Part shown: positions 7,365-14,219 of the stretch, one piece after another | Numbering within the stretch: the stretch's first letter is position 1 | How the letters are laid out: each line of letters opens with the position of its first letter | Source: Candidatus Corynebacterium intestinavium | GTDB taxonomy: Bacteria > Actinomycetota > Actinomycetes > Mycobacteriales > Mycobacteriaceae | Direction of reading: 5' to 3' | DNA length: 33,097 bases | Assembly (NCBI GenBank): GCA_019120635.1 | Contig: DWUR01000030.1 | Coordinates: 1-33,097 of the forward strand | The notes under the pieces: generated by a model | What the model was told of the DNA's origin: nothing | The model's database searches: none | The model's input: only the letters and a program-made list of their open reading frames with translations | Position numbers and translations under genes: made by a program

Positions 7365-8045
7365 CTAGTGCTTCGTGATGATGGTGGCGCCGGCGCCGAC
7401 GGGCAGGCGGGCGGCGGTCACGCCGTCCAGGCTCGTGATGTACTCGTCGGCCTCGCGGGCACAGACGGACTGGCGATCGGTGCGCTCAGCGTCGGCGAGG
7501 GTGCCGTCCAGCAGCGTGTCCAGCAGGAGGAGGACGCCACCGTGGCGGAGCGTCGGGAGGGTGGCCGCCACGGTGGCCTCGATGTCCTCGACCGCGCACT
7601 CTGCAATCGCGAGGTCGTAGCTGGTGGAGGCGAGCCGGCCGATGACGTCCAGGGGGCGGCTGGGCAGGAAGCGGAAGCCGTTGCTGGCGATGCCGATCTG
7701 CTTGAAGGCGTTCTTCGCGAGCTGCTGGTGCTGGACCTCAGGCTCGATGCAGGTCAGGTGTGCCTGGGTGGCGCCGGCGGCGTAAAAGCCACGGAAGAGG
7801 TGGGAACCCAGCAGGCCACACGCGGGGGACATGATGATCCCGGTGGGGGTGTGGCCGCCCAGCGCCGCGCGTCCTGCGGTGTTCGCCGCGAGGAACCGCA
7901 GGAGTTCTGCGGTCGCGGCGTCCGGGACGAGTAGACCGAATTCGCGGGCAGCTTCGGCCGCGACGGCGAGGGCCTCATCGGCAGGAGCGGTCTGCTCGAT
8001 GTAGGACTTGATGGCGTTGATGCTGGAATTATTTGCAGAGTTCAC
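7365..8045 (-). CDS. O-methyltransferase-like protein next to sigE, degenerate SAM site
   Basis: A 226-residue class I methyltransferase-fold protein. It corresponds in position and overall pattern to the O-methyltransferase encoded divergently from sigE in mycobacteria and corynebacteria (Rv1220c type). The motif II acid is kept (CIEPEVQHQQLAKNAF), as is SRPLDVIGRLASTSYDLAI. The glycine-rich SAM loop, normally GTGxGVSGLWLL, reads SPACGLLGSHLF. The segment normally carrying the metal-binding Asp (VFIDAD) reads AIAECA. Activity is therefore doubtful or altered. Start is GTG at 8045, without Shine-Dalgarno sequence. TAGTCT at 8054-8059 lies eight bases upstream on the minus strand. It shares a 184-base divergent region with sigE. 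Confidence 0.75.
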   Translation of the reverse strand: MNSANNSSINAIKSYIEQTAPADEALAVAAEAAREFGLLVPDAATAELLRFLAANTAGRAALGGHTPTGIIMSPACGLLGSHLFRGFYAAGATQAHLTCIEPEVQHQQLAKNAFKQIGIASNGFRFLPSRPLDVIGRLASTSYDLAIAECAVEDIEATVAATLPTLRHGGVLLLLDTLLDGTLADAERTDRQSVCAREADEYITSLDGVTAARLPVGAGATIITKH

Positions 8046-8053
8046 GATTGTCG

Positions 8054-8059
8054 AGACTA
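8054..8059 (-). promoter_or_regulatory. -10 box for the OMT-like gene, leaderless start
   Basis: TAGTCT on the minus strand (8059 down to 8054), then eight bases, then the GTG at 8045. There is no Shine-Dalgarno sequence and no clear -35 box. Confidence 0.35.
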
Positions 8060-8187
8060 TGGCACGGGGGCGTGAATTCGGGTCAAGACATGCCTGATCG
8101 GGTGGGGTTTTTAAAGAAATAGAAACGCTTGTTAATCACTGTGGCCTAAGTGGGATGGCGGCCAAAGTTCACAGCGTTTCCCCAGTC

Positions 8188-8216
8188 GGAAACTACCCCG
8201 CAGGGAACTTCGCATG
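8188..8216 (+). promoter_or_regulatory. candidate ECF-type (SigE) promoter of sigE
   Basis: GGAAAC at 8188-8193 resembles the -35 box of SigE/SigH-type ECF sigma factors. It is followed by 17 bases and CGCATG at 8211-8216 as a possible -10. Transcription would begin a few bases before the ATG at 8230, which lacks a Shine-Dalgarno sequence. Autoregulation would suit an ECF factor, but the -10 match is partial and this is a candidate only. Confidence 0.3.
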
Positions 8217-8229
8217 ACATGCTGAAAAC

Positions 8230-8850
8230 ATGACTCACTCGAACGCCAGCCCCCACCCCCAGGCTGACGAGCCGGTGACGAGCCCGGCCACCACCGCCGC
8301 ATTCGATGCTGGCGAGGCTGAGATGCCCTCCTGGTCCGAGCTGGTGGCCGAGCACGCCGATCGGGTGTACCGGTTGGCATATCAGCTTTCCGGCAATCAG
8401 CAGGATGCCGAGGACCTGACTCAGGAAACCTTTATGCGGGTGTTCCGCAGCCTCAAGCACTACCGCCCTGGCACCTTTGAGGGCTGGCTGCACCGAATCA
8501 CCACTAACCTCTTCCTGGACATGGTGCGCCACCGATCCAAGATTCGGATGGACGCGCTGGAGGAGTACCCGGAGTACTGGACCCCGGCTGCCTCCTCGGA
8601 GCCCACGCCTGAGGCGGCCTTCGAGCTCAACCACCTGGACCCCGCCTTGGATGCGGCGCTGGCCGACCTGCAGCCGGAATACCGCGTTGCGCTGGTGCTA
8701 CGGGATGGGCTGGACATGAGCTACGACGAAATCGCCGTCACTCTTGGCGTGAAGTTGGGGACAGTCCGCTCCCGCATCCACCGCGCTCGTGCGCAGATGA
8801 AGGCTAGGCTCGTGGAAAAGCAGGGTGAATTGCACTACGTCGGATCCTAA
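8230..8850 (+). CDS. sigE: ECF RNA polymerase sigma factor SigE
   Basis: A 206-residue extracytoplasmic-function sigma factor. Region 2 spans about residues 40-105, with [29 protein letters not shown] in two adjoining blocks, and binds core polymerase and the -10 box. Region 4 (about 140-195) has the helix-turn-helix [20 protein letters not shown] followed by [12 protein letters not shown], which reads the -35 box. The acidic N-terminal 35 residues are a lineage-specific extension. The ZAS-type anti-sigma gene starts 10 bases downstream and tatB follows, the conserved SigE arrangement. In actinobacteria SigE responds to cell-surface stress, and that role is inferred here from homology and context. 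Confidence 0.93.
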   Translation: MTHSNASPHPQADEPVTSPATTAAFDAGEAEMPSWSELVAEHADRVYRLAYQLSGNQQDAEDLTQETFMRVFRSLKHYRPGTFEGWLHRITTNLFLDMVRHRSKIRMDALEEYPEYWTPAASSEPTPEAAFELNHLDPALDAALADLQPEYRVALVLRDGLDMSYDEIAVTLGVKLGTVRSRIHRARAQMKARLVEKQGELHYVGS

Positions 8851-8860
8851 GGTGGGAGCT

Positions 8861-9334
8861 ATGGAGATCGGTCACTTGGGGCCGGAGGCTATCGCTGCCC
8901 TCGTGGATGGGGAACTGAGTCCCCGCGCGGCTGAACGCGCTCGTATCCACCTCGTGAACTGTGCGGACTGCCGCCGTGAGGTGCTGTCCCAGCGCGAGGT
9001 CGCCCAGGCGATGCGTACCGCCATGGCGCAACAGGGCGGCCCGGGCCACGCCACTGAATACGCAGGCCAGGGGCTGCCCGCCGCGCTGTTGTCGCGCTTG
9101 GCAGCGATCCCGGAGGGCTCGGTCGATCCCCAGGCGGCTGAGCGAAACGGGCGCAACACGCCTGCCGCTGGCGTCGCCGCTGCTGGCGACCGTGGCCGAG
9201 CGGGTGCGCGCAGTGGGGGAGACAGAGCCGAGCAGAAGCTGAATTTTGATATCGCCGGTAGGCGATTCCCGCGCACGCTGGCGGCGAAAATCGAGCTGTT
9301 CATTCACCAGCTTCGCGACGCCAGGAGGTCTTAA
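8861..9334 (+). CDS. cseE: zinc-associated anti-sigma factor for SigE
   Basis: A 157-residue cytosolic protein with the ZAS motif HLVNCADC (His-x3-Cys-x2-Cys) at about residues 28-35, preceded by LGPEAIAALVDGELSPRAAERA. This is the usual form of RseA/CseE-type anti-sigma factors that hold SigE inactive. The C-terminal half is Ala/Gly-rich and ends in a basic helix; no membrane segment is seen. I chose the ATG at 8861, which has AAGGTG six bases upstream. A GTG at 8825 in the same frame would overlap sigE by 26 bases and is less likely. The gene follows sigE by 10 bases. Confidence 0.85.
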   Translation: MEIGHLGPEAIAALVDGELSPRAAERARIHLVNCADCRREVLSQREVAQAMRTAMAQQGGPGHATEYAGQGLPAALLSRLAAIPEGSVDPQAAERNGRNTPAAGVAAAGDRGRAGARSGGDRAEQKLNFDIAGRRFPRTLAAKIELFIHQLRDARRS

Positions 9335-9359
9335 GTCCACCTGTCCGGTGGGCTAAAGT
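9331..9359 (+). promoter_or_regulatory. candidate tatB promoter, leaderless
   Basis: TTAAGT at 9331-9336 and TAAAGT at 9354-9359 are separated by 17 bases. The GTG start of tatB follows the -10 box by six bases, so transcription would start at the start codon. The -35 box overlaps the stop of the anti-sigma gene. A CCACC/GGTGG hairpin (9337-9351) lies in the spacer. This would let tatB be made independently of SigE activity. Confidence 0.45.
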
Positions 9360-9365
9360 GGAGGC

Positions 9366-9956
9366 GTGTTTTCTTCCATCAGTTGGTTCAACATCCTGGT
9401 GCTGCTGATCATCGGGCTGATTGTTATCGGCCCGGAGCGGCTGCCGGGGATGATCAAGGATATCCGCGCGGTGGCGTTGGCCTTTCGCAACCTCGTGAAC
9501 GACGCGCGTCGCCAGCTGGATGAGGACTTCGGCCCTGAATTCAAGGAGTTCCAGAAACCGCTGAGCCAGATCAACGAGTACCGCCGGATGGGGCCGCGCG
9601 GGTTGGTGACCAAGGCTCTGTTCGATGGGGACGACGCCTTCTTCAACGACCTGGAGAACACCGGCCGCCAGTTGGCTGACTCAGTGAACTCGGTGACCAA
9701 TCCGGCCGGACACACGAGCGCCGAGCGGCCCTCTTCGCAAGCCCCGCTGCCCGATTCCCAGGTGGGGGCGGGGACCCGGGGCGCCGGGAGCGCCTCCAAC
9801 GCGGCGTCGGCCGGTGCGTCCGGTCCCGGGGAGTCCGCTCAGGGAGCACCGGGCAGCGCCCCGGTGAGCGCACCGAGCCAGCAGCCCCAACAGACCGCGG
9901 CGGGGGAGCGCACCGCGTCGCCACGGGCAGCCGGGGTGTGGGACGACGTCCTCTAA
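9366..9956 (+). CDS. tatB: Sec-independent protein translocase subunit TatB
   Basis: A 196-residue protein with one N-terminal membrane segment (residues 7-22) ending in IGPERLPGM, the Tat-hinge signature of TatA/TatB. An amphipathic helix and charged segment follow (residues 25-75). The tail from about residue 110 is low-complexity Ala/Gly/Ser/Pro/Gln, as in other actinobacterial TatB. TatB binds twin-arginine signal peptides together with TatC, which is not in this window. The length and charged region favour TatB over TatA. The GTG at 9366 gives MFSSISWFNILVL, the expected N-terminus. GGAGG lies only one base upstream, too close for normal use, which fits the leaderless model. Confidence 0.92.
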   Translation: MFSSISWFNILVLLIIGLIVIGPERLPGMIKDIRAVALAFRNLVNDARRQLDEDFGPEFKEFQKPLSQINEYRRMGPRGLVTKALFDGDDAFFNDLENTGRQLADSVNSVTNPAGHTSAERPSSQAPLPDSQVGAGTRGAGSASNAASAGASGPGESAQGAPGSAPVSAPSQQPQQTAAGERTASPRAAGVWDDVL

Positions 9957-10028
9957 CAACCGCTGGGAGCCCCTAGCCGGGAGCGCCGTGCACTTTAGCT
10001 GCTCCGCCAGGGCACTGTGAGAAAGCCA

Positions 10029-10064
10029 AACGCCCGCTCGCTGAAGGTTCAGCGAGCGGGCGTT
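10029..10064. terminator. bidirectional terminator between tatB and mrp
   Basis: A 17-base perfect inverted repeat: the left arm begins AACGCCCGCTCGCTG at 10029 and the right arm ends at 10064, around a two-base centre. It lies between the convergent tatB and mrp genes. It has no extended T run, but its length and position make it a strong shared terminator. Confidence 0.75.
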
Positions 10065-10081
10065 AGCCTTCGTTCCCAGGG

Positions 10082-11206
10082 CTACTTGCGGGTGACCCCC
10101 AGGCCGAGGGACTTGCCGGCCAGGGAGGAACGCCGCAGCGCCAGGTGATCGGCGATTGCGCCGAAGGCCTGGGCCGCCTCAGAGTTCGGCTCCGAGATGG
10201 CGATCGGGTTACCCAGGTCGCCGCCAATGCGCAGGTTTGGATCCAGCGGGATCTGGCCCAGCAGCGGCACCTTCGTGCCCGCGATCTGCGACAGGCGATC
10301 GGCCACCAGCTGGCCACCGCCAGAGCCGAAGATCTCGTTCTTCGAGCCATCCGGCATCTGCATCCAGCTCATGTTCTCGATAACACCGCCGATGCGCTGG
10401 CGGGTCTGCTGCGCGATGGAGCCCGCACGCTCCGCGACCTCCGCGGCAGCCGCCTGCGGAGTCGTCACGATCAGCAGCTCAGCGTTCGGCACCAGCTGGG
10501 CGACCGAGATGGCCACGTCGCCGGTTCCCGGCGGCAGGTCGAGCAGCAGGATGTCCAGGTCGCCCCAGAACACGTCGCCGAGGAACTGCTGGATCGCGCG
10601 GTGCAGCATCGGGCCACGCCACACGACCGGGGAGTTATCGCCCACAAAGTGGCCGATGGAGATTAGCTTCACGCCGTGCGCCTGCAGCGGCATGATCATC
10701 TCGTCGACCTGGTGCGGCCGGTCGGTGCTGCCCATCATGTTCGGGATGGAGTGACCGTAAATATCGGCGTCGATCACGCCGACCTTCAGGCCACGGCGCT
10801 GCAGGGAGACCGCCAGGTTCACGGTGGTGGAGGACTTGCCCACACCACCCTTGCCGGAGGCCACAGCGTAGACGCGGGTCGTGGAGTCCGGCTGCGCGAA
10901 CGGGATCACCGGGTCGGCGGCGTCGCCGCGGACGATCTTGCGCACCTCGCGTCGTTGTTCATCGCTCATCACGTCGGTGGTGACGGTGACGTTCTCGACG
11001 CCGGCCACGCTTTCTGCGGCCTTCCGTGTTTCCTCCGTGAGGTGGGACTTCATCGGGCATCCCGCGATGGTGAGGTAGATCTCGACAGCCACGTCGGCGC
11101 CGTCGATCTCGATGGACTTCACCATGCCGAGTTCGGTGATCGAGCGGTTCAGCTCGGGATCCTCGACCTTCGACAATGCGTTGCGAATATCAGATTCTTG
11201 AACCAT
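10082..11206 (-). CDS. mrp: Mrp/ApbC-family P-loop ATPase (iron-sulfur cluster carrier type)
   Basis: About 374 residues. An N-terminal MIP18/DUF59 domain (residues 1-85, with TIAGCPMKSHL) is followed by a Mrp/NBP35 ATPase domain with the deviant Walker A motif GKGGVGKSS near residue 118 and LLLDLPPGTGD as Walker B. Family members bind and deliver Fe-S clusters. The CxxC cluster-binding pair, normally just before EIFGxGGG, is absent: the segment reads MSWMQMPDGSKNEIFGSGGG, and the only cysteine seen is in DUF59. The frame also has an ATG at 11212. I prefer 11206 because AAGG then lies eight bases upstream rather than two. It is convergent with tatB. Confidence 0.9.
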   Translation of the reverse strand: MVQESDIRNALSKVEDPELNRSITELGMVKSIEIDGADVAVEIYLTIAGCPMKSHLTEETRKAAESVAGVENVTVTTDVMSDEQRREVRKIVRGDAADPVIPFAQPDSTTRVYAVASGKGGVGKSSTTVNLAVSLQRRGLKVGVIDADIYGHSIPNMMGSTDRPHQVDEMIMPLQAHGVKLISIGHFVGDNSPVVWRGPMLHRAIQQFLGDVFWGDLDILLLDLPPGTGDVAISVAQLVPNAELLIVTTPQAAAAEVAERAGSIAQQTRQRIGGVIENMSWMQMPDGSKNEIFGSGGGQLVADRLSQIAGTKVPLLGQIPLDPNLRIGGDLGNPIAISEPNSEAAQAFGAIADHLALRRSSLAGKSLGLGVTRK

Positions 11207-11233
11207 GGGCATCGCCTTAAATCTGCTTCTTTA

Positions 11234-11262
11234 CCTATAAGTGTTTTCGAGGGTCTGGGTCA
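11234..11262 (-). promoter_or_regulatory. candidate mrp promoter
   Basis: On the minus strand TGACCC (11262-11257), a 17-base spacer, and TATAGG (11239-11234). Transcription would begin near 11227, giving a leader of about 20 bases. The -35 box and spacer coincide with the interleaved inverted repeats at 11243-11277. Confidence 0.45.
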
Positions 11263-11277
11263 CGAAAACTGACCCTC
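11243..11277. repeat. interleaved inverted repeats upstream of mrp
   Basis: GTTTTCG (11243-11249) pairs with CGAAAAC (11263-11269). GAGGGTC (11249-11255) pairs with GACCCTC (11271-11277). The two pairings interleave. A third option is GGGTCA (11257-11262) with TGACCC (11270-11275) around a CGAAAAC loop. GGGTC is also directly repeated at 11251 and 11257. The arrangement over the promoter suggests an operator or alternative RNA/DNA structures. Confidence 0.6.
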
Positions 11278-11356
11278 AAGCCAATAAGCCACTGTACCTT
11301 GGGCGCGGTCGCTTTATTCAACCTCGGCGCCCGTCATGTGGCTCGCCGCAGGCCCG

Positions 11357-11923
11357 CTAGGCCTCGCCACGTGGGGATTCGCCTGCACTTCGAGCACCCT
11401 CCGCGGTCTCGCGCTCGTCCTCGTCGTGGGCGCGGTCCTCGAGCTTGTCCTCAATGCGGCGTATCAGTTCCGAGAGCTCGTCGAGCTCGCGGCGCAGGTA
11501 GCCGCGTGTCACGGTTTCGCTCACCGCGATGCGCACGCCCGCCAGCTCCCGGGCAAGGAATTCCGTGTCGGCCTTGGTTTCCGCAGCGCGGCGCCGATCC
11601 TCGTTCAACGCCAGGCGGTCGCGGTCGTCCTGCCGGTTCTGAGCCAGCAGAATCAGCGGCGCCGCGTAAGCAGCCTGCGTGGAGAAAGCCAGGTTGAGCA
11701 GGATGAAGGGATACGGATCCCAGTTCCACCACATGCCACCGATGTTGAGGCAGATCCACACCACCACGATGAGGGTCTGCCAGGCGAGGTACTTGCCGGT
11801 GCCCAGGAAGCGGGCCACCTTTTCCGCGCCCGCGCCGACGGCGTCGCCATTGAAGGAAGGCAGCGAGCGGCGTGCCCCGGTGACCGGGGTGTCGAGGGCG
11901 GGCTGGTTGTAGTTCTTAGGCAT
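11357..11923 (-). CDS. DUF1003 membrane protein
   Basis: A 188-residue protein with two membrane segments: WQTLIVVVWICLNIGGMWW and PFILLNLAFSTQAAYAAPLI, about residues 55-105. The second is followed by LLAQNRQDDRDRLALNEDR, the conserved DUF1003 block. The C-terminal third is a charged helical region, probably coiled coil. Function is unknown; the family is often found with MgtE_N/CBS proteins. Its ATG at 11923 overlaps the stop of the upstream MgtE_N-CBS gene by eight bases, with GGAAGG just upstream. Translation is therefore very likely coupled and the two proteins probably work together. Confidence 0.85.
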   Translation of the reverse strand: MPKNYNQPALDTPVTGARRSLPSFNGDAVGAGAEKVARFLGTGKYLAWQTLIVVVWICLNIGGMWWNWDPYPFILLNLAFSTQAAYAAPLILLAQNRQDDRDRLALNEDRRRAAETKADTEFLARELAGVRIAVSETVTRGYLRRELDELSELIRRIEDKLEDRAHDEDERETAEGARSAGESPRGEA

Positions 11924-13229
11924 CCGCGTGACCTTCCTGCAAGGACGTCTGTGGTTCCTTCTGTGCTTCGTTGCCGACGCGCCAGTCCTGGTCGCGCCAA
12001 TCTTCCGGCAGTAGGGCGTCTAGCAGGTCGTCGACGGCAAGCACCCCGAGTAGGTGGTTCCCCTCGTCGACCACGGGTGCGCAGACCAGGTTGTACGTCG
12101 CGAAGAAGCGCGCCGCGGTCTCGTGGCTATCGGCCACGGACAGGGCCGGTAGATCGAGGTCGAGCAGCTCGCTGACCAGGGTGGCGGGCGGATGCCGCAG
12201 TAGCTTCTGGAGGTGCACGCAGCCCAGGTAGTGGCCAGTGGGGGTGGACTGGGGCGGGCGCACCACGAACACCAGGGAGCTCAAAGAACTGGATACATCG
12301 GGGTTGCGGGCGTGCGCCAGCGCCTCAGCGACCGTCGCCTGTGGGGTGAGGATGATCGCCTCGGAGGTCATCACGCCACCGACTGTGTCCGCGGAGAAGC
12401 TCATCAGGCGACGCACGGGGGCGGAGTCCTCGGGATCCATGAGGTCGAGGAGAACGTCCGAGGTACCGGCCGGGAGCTCGGCGAGCGCATCGGCGGCGTC
12501 GTCCGGCTCCATCTCCTCCAGAACCTCGGCTGCGCGCTCCACGCCGAGCTGATTGAGGATCGCGATGCGGGAATCCTCTGGCAGCTCCGCGACGACATCC
12601 GCGAGGCGCTCGTTCGGGATCTCCCGGGCCAGTCTGGTCTGCTGTTCTTCCGGCAGGTCGTTCAACGCTATGGCGATGTCCGCGGCGCGCATTTCCTGGA
12701 AGGACGCCAGCAGCTCGGCGTTGTTATCCGCAGGCCCGGTCCCGCTCGCGCTCAGACCCTGGATACGCGATAGCGGCACCACCGCGACCTTCCCCAGGCG
12801 GCCGAGGCGGCCGCGCTGGGCGACCGCGACGCGACTGACCTCCCAGTCCCTGGTGCGGGACTGTTTTAGCTCCACGTCCACGATCTCCAGCGCCTGGCCG
12901 TGAAGCTCGGCGTGCTCGGGATCGTCCGTGTGCACCTTGGAGCCCACCAGCTCGTGCTGAATACTGATCTCGCCGGACCGGGACTGGAAGGGCTTCAGAT
13001 TCACCGAGCTGGAGGTCGCCATCACCTCCGAGGGGTTGATGCTGGCCACCCGGAGCATCGGCAGAAAGATCTGGCGCTTATTGGGCAGGGCGATGACCAA
13101 CCCCAGGACGTGGCTGCGGTGCTGGTAGATGGTGACCACCACGTCCCGCACTCGGCCGATGGAGTCCCCGTAGGGGCCCATCAGCATCATTCCGGCCAGT
13201 CGGCCTGCATAAACGCGAGTTTCTGTCAT
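11916..13229 (-). CDS. MgtE N-domain / CBS-pair protein without channel domain
   Basis: A 437-residue soluble protein. Residues 1-90 resemble a PRC-barrel-like module (GPYGDSIGRVRDVVVTI). About 150-270 is an MgtE_N superhelix (MRAADIAIALNDLPEEQQ, ELPEDSRIAILNQL, MEPDDAADALAELP). About 280-405 is a CBS pair (FSADTVGGVMTSEAIILTPQ; FFATYNLVCAPVVDEGNHLL). This equals the cytosolic magnesium-sensing half of MgtE, but the transmembrane channel is missing, so it is more likely a regulator or sensor than a transporter. The frame is open to 13454. I place the start at the ATG at 13229 (MTETRVYAGRL), because the upstream part is uncharacteristic and would overlap the divergent promoter. Confidence 0.85.
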   Translation of the reverse strand: MTETRVYAGRLAGMMLMGPYGDSIGRVRDVVVTIYQHRSHVLGLVIALPNKRQIFLPMLRVASINPSEVMATSSSVNLKPFQSRSGEISIQHELVGSKVHTDDPEHAELHGQALEIVDVELKQSRTRDWEVSRVAVAQRGRLGRLGKVAVVPLSRIQGLSASGTGPADNNAELLASFQEMRAADIAIALNDLPEEQQTRLAREIPNERLADVVAELPEDSRIAILNQLGVERAAEVLEEMEPDDAADALAELPAGTSDVLLDLMDPEDSAPVRRLMSFSADTVGGVMTSEAIILTPQATVAEALAHARNPDVSSSLSSLVFVVRPPQSTPTGHYLGCVHLQKLLRHPPATLVSELLDLDLPALSVADSHETAARFFATYNLVCAPVVDEGNHLLGVLAVDDLLDALLPEDWRDQDWRVGNEAQKEPQTSLQEGHADA

Positions 13230-13237
13230 GGAAACCA

Positions 13238-13243
13238 AGAATA
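13238..13243 (-). promoter_or_regulatory. -10 box for MgtE_N-CBS gene, leaderless start
   Basis: TATTCT on the minus strand (13243 down to 13238), eight bases, then the ATG at 13229. There is no Shine-Dalgarno sequence. It drives the coupled MgtE_N-CBS/DUF1003 pair. Confidence 0.4.
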
Positions 13244-13292
13244 CTTGAGTGCCTACGCAGCGACGATGTCCGGCCGGGTGGCAGGCCCGCGA

Positions 13293-13298
13293 TAAGAT
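13293..13298 (+). promoter_or_regulatory. -10 box and structured leader of lipoprotein gene
   Basis: TAAGAT at 13293-13298 is a good actinobacterial -10. The resulting leader of about 70 bases contains two small inverted repeats: GAGGA/TCCTC (13299-13312) and CGCAGC/GCTGCG (13312-13332). The Shine-Dalgarno sequence AAGGAGAG follows at 13359-13366. Confidence 0.4.
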
Positions 13299-13375
13299 GA
13301 GGAGCATTCCTCGCAGCCAAGCTTTCGCTGCGAACCCTAAAAGCTGTGAAATCCACCCAAGGAGAGCTGCAAGCC

Positions 13376-14023
13376 GTGTTTCTTCCGCGCAACGCCGATG
13401 CTGGGCGCACCCTGAAAAGAAAGCGTGTGGTGGTAGCTGGACTGGCGCTGGCACTTATGGCGCCGCTTTCGTCCTGCGCGGATAAGGATCACATCGTGAT
13501 CGGGGTGCCGGACGCAGGCACCGGAACCCACGGCGGGCCACGCATGGAGAAAGAGCTGATCGAGCCGCTGGCGCAGGAGTACATGGAGCAGTTCGAGGAC
13601 ATCACCGAGTACACCCCAGAGGTCTCCACGACGCCGATCTCCGCCGACCAGCGAATCAGTCAGCTGCGGGAGGGCAAGGTCAGCATGACCTTCGGCTGCG
13701 TGGGTGAGCTGCTGGACATTCTCGACCCAGCCAAGGGCAGAGAGCTACGCGAGAAGTATGCGGCGGAGGAGAAGCCCGACCGCGTGAAATGGCGGGACAT
13801 CACGCACTCCACGATGCTCTCGGCGCTCCCGCCGGAGCTAGCCGCAACCCACCCCGGAGCTGCAGTGATCTGCGAGGACGATACCCTGCCACAGAACATT
13901 GTCGCCCTGTGGGCCAAGCCGCAGCCTGACCGTTATGAACTGCGCGCGGCCAATAACGTTGCCGGCGGGGTCTCCACCGAGAAGCTGCGTGCGACCGCCG
14001 CGGGCGAGGACTACGTCCAATAA
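13376..14023 (+). CDS. putative secreted lipoprotein, conserved upstream of odhA
   Basis: A 215-residue protein with a lipoprotein signal peptide: a basic n-region (RTLKRKR), hydrophobic core VVVAGLALALMAPL, and lipobox LSSC with the modified Cys at residue 34. The mature part begins with HIVIGVPDAGTG and includes ISADQRISQLREGKVSMTFG, which vaguely recalls periplasmic substrate-binding proteins. No ABC permease partner lies next to it, so I do not assign a function. The GTG at 13376 is chosen because AAGGAGAG lies nine bases upstream; an earlier GTG at 13346 in the same frame has no such site. It diverges from the MgtE_N-CBS gene. Confidence 0.78.
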   Translation: MFLPRNADAGRTLKRKRVVVAGLALALMAPLSSCADKDHIVIGVPDAGTGTHGGPRMEKELIEPLAQEYMEQFEDITEYTPEVSTTPISADQRISQLREGKVSMTFGCVGELLDILDPAKGRELREKYAAEEKPDRVKWRDITHSTMLSALPPELAATHPGAAVICEDDTLPQNIVALWAKPQPDRYELRAANNVAGGVSTEKLRATAAGEDYVQ

Positions 14024-14030
14024 GCGGGGG

Positions 14031-14069
14031 CTTGGGGCGGGCGTCCTAGCCGGGCGCCCGCAACCCAAG
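14031..14069 (+). terminator. hairpin after the lipoprotein gene
   Basis: CTTGGG plus GCGGGCG (14031-14043) pairs with CGCCCGC plus CCCAAG (14055-14069), with two bulged A's and an 11-base loop. It starts eight bases after the stop. No T run follows. Confidence 0.55.
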
Positions 14070-14169
14070 GGCTCGCCAAGAAGAGCAGGGAGTTCGCCGT
14101 AGCCGGGCGGGCGCGCGAAGGGGGCTCGGCTAGAAAATTGGCGGGGTAAAGAGCGCCTCTAGGCGCAAG

Positions 14170-14202
14170 AAAAAGCTCCCCCAGCCAGCTGGCTGGGGGA
14201 GC
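14170..14202 (-). terminator. Rho-independent terminator of odhA
   Basis: Bases 14175-14202 are a perfect 28-base palindrome beginning GCTCCCCCAGCCAG. On the minus strand it is followed directly by five T's (14174-14170), then CTTG. It lies 18 bases beyond the odhA stop. A smaller GCGCCT/AGGCGC repeat follows at 14153-14166. Confidence 0.85.
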
Positions 14203-14219
14203 AGGGGGCAATCTGCCGA

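Noticed and set aside
14038..14219. GC-rich repeats after the lipoprotein gene considered as a mobile or REP element
   Set aside because: They resolve into terminator hairpins for the two convergent genes; no repeated unit elsewhere in the window.
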